This document shows, piece after piece, positions 55,386 to 64,000 of a stretch of 64,000 nt of DNA. This DNA comes from Nymphaea colorata (Eukaryota; Streptophyta; Magnoliopsida; Nymphaeales; Nymphaeaceae). The translations under genes were made by a program, and so were the position numbers. A model generated the notes under the pieces. The model worked only from the letters and a program-made list of their open reading frames with translations, had not been told where the DNA came from and did not search any database. Where the stretch lies: the NCBI RefSeq assembly GCF_008831285.2, contig NC_045139.1:1346204-1410203 (forward strand), in the 5' to 3' direction. Numbering within the stretch: position 1 is the stretch's first letter; each line of letters begins with the position of its first letter.

Positions 55386-56099
55386 TTCTAACATGCACAC
55401 ACTCACCAAACATTAGTGTGAAGTTGCAATGGCTAAGTTGGAGGCCATGTTAGCTATGACATGGACCAATTGCTTCTCCCCAGTGGCAAAGCCAGAATTT
55501 TTTGGTTAAGAGGCACTCGAGTCAACATGTGCCAATCAGTAGAATGCACTCAACTAGTCTTTTATTCTACTCAACTAGTCTTTTAGATAATCAAAACAAC
55601 TACTTTGCTTTTCAATTTGCAACTTAATTTGTACTGCCGGTCTCTTGAAATTGATGACCTAAATGATTCCTCTAGTGCCTATATTTTCCTATATATGCCA
55701 AAACTTTTATGTAAAGCAATTTTTTAAATCCAACGTAAGGAATGTCATGTACGTCTGATTTGTTTAGAAAGGATGAGCTTTAGAGTTGCTTCAGTGCAAA
55801 AGGATTGTAAAAATTTCTCTGGTAATATGGATAGATTGGCAGCTAAAAGTGCATCGTATTTTATGGGCTCAAAAATTAATCCAGCTATAAGCTTTTCTGT
55901 TTGAAGCACAACCTCCCTTAAGCAATTTGGTGCTGCTTGACATTGTTGTCCTGAACTAAACTTAGATGACCAATTCCGAGTAGTACTGCACATGCACAAA
56001 AATTTTGGAGATAAATGTTTTATGGTTTCTGTCCCTTTTAAATTTCCGGTTGCTTTTTCCCCCATGACTTAATTATTATGTTTGTAACGTTTTCCTTGA
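55386..56099. other. Spacer between divergent copies 12 and 13
   Basis: Contains AGTGGCAAAGCCAGAATTTTT near 55480, a fragment of the same repeat type as at 44.1-44.4 kb. The part 55690-55930 matches the segment before P2 in the other group B units (CTTTTATGTAAAGCAATTTTT and CACAACCTCCCTTAAGCA; compare 26050-26260). No gene was seen. Confidence 0.5.
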
Positions 56100-56400
56100 T
56101 TTATATGGCTGCCATGATTCCAGCGCGACTGGAAGAATTTGTGTATTGATTCATACAAATCCAATCGCAGTCAGGGGCCAACCAACACGATGCTGACAGT
56201 TCATTCTGAAAGTTGCTAGATGCTGCCGATAGTGGTTGATGAAAGGAGAGTTTGTCACGTATTTACACTCTCCTCACATGGATGATGGACTTTCCAAACA
56301 TTACCTTTCTTGTAATGTGTATGCTCTTACAACTTGCTATTCTGTAACCATACAACTCATTGAGTAATCAAAATTTATGGGTAGAGATCCGAACATGGCA
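56100..56400 (+). promoter_or_regulatory. P2 upstream block of copy 13
   Basis: ATATGGCTGCCATGATTCCA, GCGCGACTGGAAGAATTTGT and GGGGCCAACCAACACGATGC, then GTAATCAAAATTTATGGGTA and GAACATGGCA. It is more diverged than the P2 blocks of copies 5 and 7. Confidence 0.55.
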
Positions 56401-56557
56401 GAGAGAAAGAGAGAATAATTCACAAAGGCCATGTGGGGGCAGAAAATAGGTTTGGCAAGTTGACAATTAGATGACAACGAAAGCAACTCATACGCTTCAA
56501 CGTTATCAGGAGTGGGGAGGAAGATGGATTAGGATAGCAAGCACAAACCATGTTTGC

Positions 56558-56565
56558 TATAAATT
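56558..56565 (+). promoter_or_regulatory. TATA box of DUF538 copy 13
   Basis: TATAAATT in TTGCTATAAATTATGC; one base differs from the TATAAATA of the sister genes. About 100 bp before the ATG. Confidence 0.75.
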
Positions 56566-56658
56566 ATGCTTAGGAGCTTGCGAATTCTTCACCAAAAAAA
56601 ATAGTTCACGTATCTGCAGTGAGAGAGAGGCACACAGACAGAGAGACGGAGAGAGAGA

Positions 56659-57081
56659 ATGGTTTCTCAAGTGATTGATTCCATGAGAGAGAGAGCTGAG
56701 ATCTTTGTTGGAGAGATTGAGTGCCAAAAGAAGGCAATCCAAGTCCTTCATGAGTTCAGTATCCCAGGGGGACTCCTCCCTCTAGACAATATAGTAGAAA
56801 TTGGTATAGTCCGATCTGAAGGCTTCATATGGCTCCGGCAGAAGAAGAAGAAGGACCATTACTTCGAGCAGATTAGCAGGAGTGTCTCGTTTGCAGCAGA
56901 AATCACTGCGTTCATTGAGCCTCGACGGATGAAGAAGGTGACTGGTGTGAAGGCAAAGGAGCTCCTTCTCTGGATTGGGGTCTCGGAAATGTTGGTGGAT
57001 AACTCAAATTCTGGGAATGTTCAGTTTAAAACACATACTGGGATTTCCCGATCATTTCCTGTTTCGGCTTTTGTATACTAA
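56659..57081 (+). CDS. DUF538 protein, copy 13 (group B)
   Basis: This encodes 140 residues in a single exon. It starts MVSQVIDSMRERAEIFVGE, with QKKAIQVLHEFSIPGG and EQISRSVSFAAEITAF. The first ~345 coding bases are all but identical to copy 7, although the two genes are 19.5 kb apart and their upstream and downstream sequences are clearly more diverged. The end (EMLVDNSNSGNVQF, SFPVSAFVY) differs. This pattern points to a recent sequence exchange between the two genes. The leader contains GA repeats broken by CACACAGACA. Confidence 0.93.
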   Translation: MVSQVIDSMRERAEIFVGEIECQKKAIQVLHEFSIPGGLLPLDNIVEIGIVRSEGFIWLRQKKKKDHYFEQISRSVSFAAEITAFIEPRRMKKVTGVKAKELLLWIGVSEMLVDNSNSGNVQFKTHTGISRSFPVSAFVY

Positions 57082-57990
57082 AAGGACGAGAAAATTGAAA
57101 GTAGTCATGAAAATCATGATAACTTTTGGTGCTCATTTTTTTTTTCTTTTCTTATGAATATATTGTATATGGCTTTTCATCATAAAAGGACAAGTGGCTT
57201 CTTATTCTAACTCGTTGAGTTTGAGCTGATGATGTCAACCACAGTTGCACCGAAGTCTAAGAAGAAAGTTATTCGCTGTCAGTAATTCTTGAGAAATCCT
57301 CAACATTCTATAAGATAAATTCTGTCACCCTGCTTTTGACAAACCAGTTCTGGAATTTATATAAGCTTGATGAAAACAGAACAACACCTTGTCCATCATA
57401 CAGAACCCCTCCTCCCACCCACGAGAAAAAGTTCTATTCTGAAAAAGCTTACACACATCATATCTGTGGTTTCAAATTTGAGAAGAACAAAGAAATTGTT
57501 ATGTTTAACAGTTTAACTCACTGTTGACCTTTTGAATTATAACAGAAAATTTGTATATGTGTCTATTACCTGGGTTCGAATTCCATACATTATATGTTTT
57601 GCATCTGTGCTTAGATGTTGTGATTAAGGTCCCTTATCTCTGAGTTTTACATTGTCAAAGAGGCAACTGCAGGTAATACTAATCTATCACGTCAGGAGTA
57701 CCTGCCACGCATGCACGTCACTGCCAGTTTGTGCGAACAGAGATAAACCAGAGAGCGGAAATGTAGAATGACAGAGCAGAAAGAACAGAGGAAGAACCAG
57801 AACAAGAGAGATAAATGTGCGATGTTCTTCCTTTGTTCTTATCAGAGCCATGGCTCCTTTAGCACCAGAATGGTCTTCACAGTTTCTTCGTTGTTAGAAA
57901 AGATGTGCTGGTGAAAAGATTTTATTACAGGTAAATAATCAAGTTACCGAGTGCGTATGATTCAGCACAGTTTTCTGCGAAGATTACAAA
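57082..57990. other. 3' flank and spacer after copy 13
   Basis: The 3' flank (GACGAGAAAATTGAAAGTAG, TCATGATAACTTTTG) matches that of copy 4. The part 57340-57670 resembles the region 29900-30140 and 40200-40460 (AAACCTTGTACAAATCCCAT type, GAGAAGAACAAAGAAATTGT, AGAGGCAACTGCAGGT). No gene was seen. Confidence 0.5.
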
Positions 57991-59934
57991 AACAAAGAGA
58001 CAATCGGCCATCAAAACTTTAGTGTTGTTGGATTTTGTTTAAGCGCAACTACCTGCACTAACATGAACTCATGCATACAGGCAATTTTGTGCTTGAAAAT
58101 GTGATTTCTTCCAACTTTTGCCCAGCTTCCCACCAAGACAGTAGGAGTTTCGGCATCTATAGAAATTTTCATCTAATAATTTAGTCGTAAATCTAATTCA
58201 ACTTTAATGTGGATATTTTTTTAATGCAAACGGTTAAGATGAATCAGAATGTCCAGAAGTGAAGCATGAACAATAAAATGAAACTCGCTCGAGATTGAAA
58301 GCAACTTTTTGCAGTCAAACCGCTTATATTGTTGTCAATCAGTTCGTAAAATTATTTCTGACGTGACAATCGATGAGCTGCTAGTCATGTCGATTGGACA
58401 GATCATTGTGGTTGTTTCAGTTGCCGGCGCTCATCACATGTTCAGTTGTGCACTAGAACTGAGAGCTGAAGAAGTCTTGCTTTGAATCTAGAGAACCACC
58501 ATTGTGCTTTGTGTAAGATTAATTGGATACTATTTTTCAGCGTCTGTTTAAATCACTTGGAGTTTTCCATTGTTCTTAGCTGAAGATATTTTCCTTATAA
58601 CCTCGTTTGGTACAACTTCAAATACTTCATGACAGCTACCTAAGCATGCTATAGTCGGAAGATTTGACAAGGTCATGTGCAACACATAGGCTAGCAGGAT
58701 GATATTGAAAGTTAACAAGAACTGGTTGGCCTTGATACTTTTGATTATTAGGGGAGTCTCACTTCACCAAGGATGACCGTGCGGGCAGCAAAAGCTTGAA
58801 AGCAATTGACGTGATGATCACCGTTACTAATTCGGATGTATCCACCATTAATTTTACACGGTTGGGCATGCGTTGTAACCAGGGCCAGGAAGGGATTCGC
58901 TTCAAAAAAAAATAACAGAGAGAATCTCAACTACATATGATTGGGTAAATGAGAGGAACAAGCTAAGCTTCGGTGCAGCTTGGCCTGTTCTCTGCAAGCT
59001 GATCCAAGCTCAACCTATAAATCAATCAATTAAAGCCAGCCAAGGCTTGTGTGCTTGCAATCAAGCAACTAAGTTTGGAATCAAAGGCATGGTCGAGCAA
59101 TCTTATGAGTACTTGAAACCGAGTACCGAAAGACTCAGGGGAGGTTGAACTCGATAGAAAAGTCATCTCGAATCCAAATTTCTGAAATTCTCCTCTCTTC
59201 CAAGCTCGAGGATTCTCTGAAGACATCTGCTATTCATGTGTCGTTGTTATAATCGAGCTGTCCAAATTCTCTCTCGGAGATTATCTGTCGTGAGCTGTTC
59301 ATAACAAACTCTATATATTCGGAGTTCTATAATGAAAGGAAAGCGAGCTTTTCCTGGTCTGCCACATGCCTGTGGCATCTGCTTTCATTTTCCTTCGCTC
59401 TGTTTTGCTCTGTTTTACTCTGCTTCCTGCGGGGCTTTATTGAGTCAATCCCTGTATAACTCGTGTCGAAAGACTTTTCATTTGGAAACTAGAAACGCAG
59501 TTAAATATCAAGAGCTATTCACTTCCACAAGAAGCACTCCAATTAATTGTCTAACTTTATGGTATAAAACCACCACGATGAACAAATTAGTTACTAAAAG
59601 GATTAAACAACCTCAATTAAGCAAGCCCTTATCCCTGCCATTTGATGGATTACAGGAAGCTTTTTCACAAGCTGAGTACCAAGTAACGCCAAGACCAGCT
59701 CATCTTGTTTTCCCAACCCCAGCTTCAGCTGCATGTTACAACCATGAACGTGATCAATTAATGACTTTGTCATACTTTTGAAAGGTCATCAGCATCTAAT
59801 CAACTGCCTCAATTGATGCAATAGACCTGGAAGCTAAAAGAGATTGATCTGCAACTTACCCCATTATATTATTTTAGATAGATAAATAGATAGATGAGAG
59901 AGAGAAAGAGAGAGAGAGCCGATCAGATGAGAAT

Positions 59935-60660
59935 ATATAAAAATTTGGGGACAAGAAGTCCCCCAGTTACAATAACAAACGCAAAATATAAACAAGAAGA
60001 CGAAATATACAATACAACGCACAATAAAACAAAATAAGAGGGGTGGGGAGAGAGTGGGAAGACGGAGCGGCACAATCACCCAACCATGGACGAAGGACGA
60101 CGTCGTAGCCGAATGACAAAATGTACATCCCCCTACACATGAGGGGTGGGGAGAGAGTGGGAAGACGGAGCGGCACAATCACCCAACCGCGGATGAAGGA
60201 CGACGTCGTAGCCGAATGACAAAATGTACATCCCCCTACACATGAGGGGTGGGGAGAGAGTGGGAAGACGGAGCGGCACAATCACCCAACCGCGGATGAA
60301 GGACGACGTCGTAGCCGAATGACAAAATGTACATCCCCCTACACATGAGGAGCCACAGACTCCGATAGAGAGAAGGTGCACCTGAAGACTGTTGTTGCTC
60401 TCTTTTCAAATGCGCCACCAAGCTGAAATGAGTTACAACCTCTAGACACGACTCCAGGAAACAGTAAGGCGGGAAGAAAGACAAAAGAGGAAAAAAAGAC
60501 GAATGGATGGTGGGTCTGAAAGACGGAAGGGACACTGGTTAGCTAAACTGATGTTAAGACACTGCAAGTGGTCAAAAGTGTTGATGTGGCCAACAAAAGA
60601 AAGCCAAACAAAAGCAGTGACACGAAGAAAAGCACGATGGGACCAAAGGGAATTGAGAGA
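59935..60660 (-). mobile_element. LINE-like 5'-truncated insertion candidate
   Basis: This ~0.7-kb insertion interrupts the R3 spacer. It is bounded by similar purine-rich repeats, GAGAGAGCCGATCAGATGAG on the left and AGAGAGCCGATAAAATGGGA on the right, as a long target duplication would look. On the minus strand its left end reads GGGGGACTTCTTGTCCCCAA followed by an AT-rich tail, a hairpin-type 3' end seen in some plant non-LTR elements. No reverse transcriptase is present. It contains the three 103-bp repeats. Confidence 0.35.
60038..60346. repeat. Three tandem copies of a 103-bp unit
   Basis: Units start at 60038, 60141 and 60244 with GAGGGGTGGGGAGAGAGTGG, include GGACGACGTCGTAGCCGAAT, and end CATCCCCCTACACAT. 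They are almost identical (ATGGACG against GCGGATG in one place). As 103 is not a multiple of three, all minus-strand frames happen to stay open; these are not genes. Confidence 0.95.
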
Positions 60661-61100
60661 GAGAAAGAGAGCCGATAAAATGGGAATGTGAGAGAGTAAG
60701 TGGGGCTGTCATGGAGATGACTTGTGGTAATGACAATGTCTATTGAAGGATTAACTAAGGCAGGGCCAGGTGCAGCTAGGCATAGGCCATACAATCACTA
60801 GATTTATAAAAGCTGCAGTTGCAGTTTGATGATTGTCAGACACTTCCACACACACTCATTCCTAATTGTCCATCTTCTTCGTATGTAATTCCATGGGGAA
60901 GGTAACCAGGCAACTTTCCTTCAAGAATTAGCAAACGGGAGTAGTGGATTAACTTTTCCATTGCTCGACACTTGAACACAAGATCCTTAGAAGCCCATGA
61001 TTCTCTATCTAAGAACGAAGATTAGATCTGCGAAATTTTTCTTCATTTCAACTGAAGATTCTGGACAATCCCCCTTGTTGTGGACATTCACATGGTGAGA

Positions 61101-63208
61101 ACGAGTCAGAATATGCTCTCTCCATCTCTCTCTCGAACTTGGTTATCCATTATAGAATTCCGAGTTTTCTTTACGAAAAAACAGCGGCTAACAGAGACAA
61201 CAATTTCATTTTCATTTGAAACTCTGTTTTTTTTTAACAGATCGAGCTTCTAGAAGACACGGTTTGAGAGTTTGAGGCAACTTCCGGACGTGCTCCCAAC
61301 CAGTTTACCTTTTCGTAAGAAGGTCTCTACCCACTCCGAACTGCATGAGAGTGAGACCAAGGGGTCACCTTAATGGGTCAGAAAGAAAATTCTTGAATCA
61401 ATATGTCTTTGATGTTCAAATTGTACTTACAAGAACCAAAATGCAAAAACAAATACTTTAATGAACAAAAAATTCAGAAATTGGCAAGCAGAAATTCACT
61501 AAAAATAATCTGATGGCATGGAGAAAAAGTTCGATGCTTTTAACTACGTCTACATAGTAAACCAAACCAGATCCATTCTTTCCTTAAATATGCAGCAGCA
61601 TAATAAATTAACTCCTGTTACGCATCAGCATAATAAATTGTGTCCATTTCTCTGTCTCCAATCATTATTAGGTAACAGTGGGCCGGTTGGCCGGGTGCTC
61701 GACAGGCTTCCTGGTACCTGGCCAACCCTGGCCAGTGAAACATGGCCTCAAGCCAGCTCTAAAACTTTTCCGGCTGCCGAGTCGGGCATGCAAATATATA
61801 TATATATATATATAAATAAATATATATATATATATTTATATATATATATATATACACACTTTTCATTATACATATGCACATGTGTTTATATATTAAATTC
61901 ATATGTTTTAAATAGTTTTTATTATAATCCAGTCGGGCAATTTTTTATTTTTCTTTTGGGACGGTGGGGGAAGGGAAACATCGGTTGGGATGCTGCTAGG
62001 GGCTCAATTTTTAATGGTTATCATAATGGTCGCAATAAATTAGATACCAACGTATCCTATTCGTTGGTCGCCCCTACTATTTGATGACAGTAGGCCATTT
62101 CAGCGTTGTCTCCTGACATGAATTCCACGTTGAAACTGTTAACTTTCATTACCACGTTAATTACCAGGTCTACACATGTTTAGAGAGGTTAAAATATCTG
62201 ATTTGCATCGAATATTGGATTGAACTGTTCTGAAAAAATCAGATTAAAAAAGATTCAATATCGAATTAAGAAATCAATTCGCATTTCGGATTTAAGAAAT
62301 GACATCTCATTGAACTTTGTTCAGATATTCGTAATTCTAACTCCGGTTCAAATCGGGTTTAGTTTTTAAATAAATGTTCTATCTCCAATGCTCTTACATT
62401 TTGAAAATGGACCAGATTGAGTTCAAAATTCAAATTCGAGTTGTGACATCAGATTTCAGATTTGGATATAACTTTTTTTGCCCGTTTTAAAATATGTGAA
62501 CATCTAGAAAAACGAGCATATCTAAAAAAACGAGCATGGTTAATAATAAATCCAGTTCAAATCCAATCAGTTGACACGTTCCAAACGGCCTTGGTAAATA
62601 TTATATTAATGCTAGATACGTTACATATATCAAAAGTGGAGGATTTGATCTACAAAAAGGAAATAATCAATTCTATGTGTACTGTGTAGAGCTCATGCAC
62701 AAACCAAAGAGTCTCTCTCTCTCTCTCTTGTGTGTGAAATCGATAGAGCTAGCGCCTGCTTCTTTGTGGATACATACCAACGATGCAAAATGCAAATTTT
62801 GATTATTTTTCAGGAATTTCGTAGCAAATTTTATTTTGAACTTCGGCAATGATGGTTGGCAAATAAACTGCATTCACGTAGAGAATGAAACCCCACGACT
62901 TTTTCCTCAGACATAAAAGAGAGCCGAGCAAACGGGAAGAAGATGCATTAAACGAAAGAGTTGACGATCAGCCGTCACCAACATATTACAAAATTCTGCC
63001 AAAGAAAGAAAACAATGACAGGTCGGAGAGGGAGAAGCGAGAAAAGGAAAGTAGAGAGAAGAAGAGAGGAGTCATCAGCCAAACGCATGCAGCGACCACC
63101 GGAAAGCGCACTTATGACATCAAAGGGAGACAATCCTGCATCTTCATAAGGCCAAAAAAGGATGACAAAGTTTCATGAACTTCTTCTCTAGCCATCTTAA
63201 TTTCCAGT
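61101..63208. other. Spacer before copy 14
   Basis: Contains a GC-rich patch at 61675-61790 (GGGCCGGTTGGCCGGGTGCT), a long (TA)n tract at about 61795-61855, and repetitive AAATTC/GATTT-type DNA at 62190-62480 resembling 7120-7330. The stretch 61980-62180 is similar to 48180-48370 upstream of copy 11's 3' flank, consistent with a shared group D unit. No gene was seen. Confidence 0.5.
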
Positions 63209-63628
63209 TTACAGAAATGCTGAGATGGGAAATGATCGGGAAATCCCAATTTGCGTCTTAAAGTGGACATCTCCAGAACTTGAGTTATCCACCAGCATTT
63301 CAGAGACTCCAATCCAGAGCAGCAGCTCCTTTGCCCTCACTCCACTCACCTTCTTCATCCGGCGTGGCTCGATGAATGCACTGATTTCTGCAGCAAACGA
63401 GACACTCCGGCCAATCTGCTCGAAGTAATGGTCCTTCCTCTTCTTCTGCCTGAGCCATATGAACCCCTCAGACCGGACTAATCCGATCTCAGCTATGTTA
63501 TCAAGAGGGAGAAGTCCCCTTGGGATGCCAAACTCATCAAGCAGTTGGATCGCTCTTTTCTGGCACTCTATCTCACCGACATAAATCTCAGCTCCCCCTC
63601 TCATGGAATCAATCGTTTGAGAAGTCAT
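63209..63628 (-). CDS. DUF538 protein, copy 14 (group D)
   Basis: This encodes 139 residues in a single exon on the minus strand. It starts MTSQTIDSMRGGAEIYVGE; the T at residue 2 differs from the V or I of all other copies. Group D marks are EFGIPRG, QKKRKDHYF, AAEISAF, VSGVRAKELL, SSSGDVHFKTQIGISRSF and the FPISAFL end. Private changes are DNIAEIGLV (A for V) and SGDVHF. The TATA-like box is at 63712-63706, and a P1-like module at 63886-63965 lies at the usual distance, unlike in copy 11. Confidence 0.92.
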   Translation of the reverse strand: MTSQTIDSMRGGAEIYVGEIECQKRAIQLLDEFGIPRGLLPLDNIAEIGLVRSEGFIWLRQKKRKDHYFEQIGRSVSFAAEISAFIEPRRMKKVSGVRAKELLLWIGVSEMLVDNSSSGDVHFKTQIGISRSFPISAFL

Positions 63629-63705
63629 TCTGATCTCTTTCTCTCTTCGTGATTTCTCTGAGTGAAGTAGTATGTGTAGTGACGAACTCTCCTCCTCGTA
63701 GCCAC

Positions 63706-63712
63706 ATTTATA
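63706..63712 (-). promoter_or_regulatory. TATA-like box of DUF538 copy 14
   Basis: TATAAAT on the minus strand (TGTATAAATGTGGC), about 80 bp before the ATG. Confidence 0.7.
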
Positions 63713-63885
63713 CAGGCATGTTTAGGCTTTGCCTCTCTCTCTCTTCTACTCTTAAGTCAGCGTAGGGCAGATCCTCATTAATTTCATTGTCAGATGAAGT
63801 CGGTTCGGAGGTGAATTATTCGCCGTAGGAAAGACGACTTCTTAGAATCGACAGGACTTATGAACGCGGTAAGGATACGTGCAGT

Positions 63886-63965
63886 GCTTGAATGGGCCGT
63901 TTGCATGTCCAATTAAAAGATTGTATTGGATGGCCCATGCTACCTGCACATGGCCTATTCTATTC
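63886..63965 (-). promoter_or_regulatory. P1-like module of copy 14
   Basis: GCTTGAATGGGCCGTTTGCA, TTGGATGGCCCATGCTACCT and GCACATGGCCTATTC in plus-strand reading; a diverged P1 module about 260 bp before the start. Confidence 0.5.
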
Positions 63966-64000
63966 TTCTGACTGCAGTCAGTCTCCAAATTAATCTTATT

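Larger units (their letters stand above)
57990..61100. repeat. Spacer unit R3, copy 4, interrupted by an insertion
   Basis: Markers in the order of 21800-23500: TAAGATTAATTGGATACTAT, GGAAGATTTGACAAGGTCAT, TTGATTATTAGGGGAGTCTC, TTATATTATTTTAGATAG, then an insertion of about 0.7 kb. After it follow GGAGATGACTTG and ATCTTCTTCGTATG. No gene is supported; the frame at 59332-59781 is not conserved in the paralogous units. Confidence 0.6.

Noticed and set aside
60038-60346. 103-bp direct repeats considered as a CRISPR-like array
   Set aside because: The units are contiguous with no unique spacers, and the genome is a plant's.
59864-60535. Four minus-strand frames with cysteine-rich repeats
   Set aside because: They are produced by a 103-bp tandem repeat that shifts frame at every unit; not consistent with a protein repeat.
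61518-62084. Open frame of 188 codons with (IY)n repeats
   Set aside because: It runs through a long TA microsatellite and a GC-rich patch; no domain recognised.

Overview
This window is nuclear DNA from a flowering plant. The evidence is GT-AG introns in genes of typical plant families, GH47 and Shaker K+ channel exons with plant-type architecture, plant TATA boxes, abundant GA/CT and AT microsatellites, and small DNA transposons. I cannot name the species from the sequence.

Layout. (1) 1-6.8 kb holds two ordinary single-copy genes in convergent orientation. The first is the 3' end of an ankyrin/KHA-type Shaker potassium channel (+). The second is a complete six-exon alpha-1,2-mannosidase of the MNS3 type (-). 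(2) From about 8 kb to the right edge the window is one long tandem array of intronless DUF538 genes of 139-140 codons. Fourteen copies are near full length: seven on + (starts 11147, 15844, 20340, 26926, 37156, 42753, 56659) and seven on - (starts 8663, 29241, 39501, 45750, 50043, 55023, 63628). There is also one truncated 5' fragment (46623), one duplicated 3' tail (37592) and several start-codon-like decoys (10.5-10.7 kb and 15.4 kb). One copy (45.3-45.75 kb) has lost its normal ATG.

The copies fall into four protein groups. A is EFNIPRG/EQIGRS (11147, 15844, 20340, 29241, 39501, 42753, 55023). B is EFSIPGG/EQISRS (26926, 37156, 56659, plus the fragment at 46623). C is EFCIPRG (8663, 45750). 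D is EFGIPRG/KKRKDHYF (50043, 63628). They use two upstream architectures: P1, a conserved module around the palindrome TTGGCCAA, and P2, a block containing GGGCCAACCAACACGATGCTG. A group A reading frame (20340) sits inside P2 flanks, and several P1 modules have no gene behind them. The array has therefore been shaped by segmental duplication, gene loss and probably gene conversion. Large duplications are visible: about 4.7 kb (genes at 11147 and 15844), about 10.2 kb (convergent pairs 26926/29241 and 37156/39501), and a three-copy block around the genes at 20340, 26926 and 37156.

(3) The spacers hold tandem microsatellites and several small mobile elements. These include a 532-bp GC-rich hAT-type element with 8-bp target duplications and a triplicated right junction, a foldback element with perfect 17-bp arms, a Tourist-like MITE with TTA target duplications, a SINE-like stretch, and a LINE-like insertion carrying three 103-bp repeats. 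I saw no rRNA, convincing tRNA, CRISPR array or virus.
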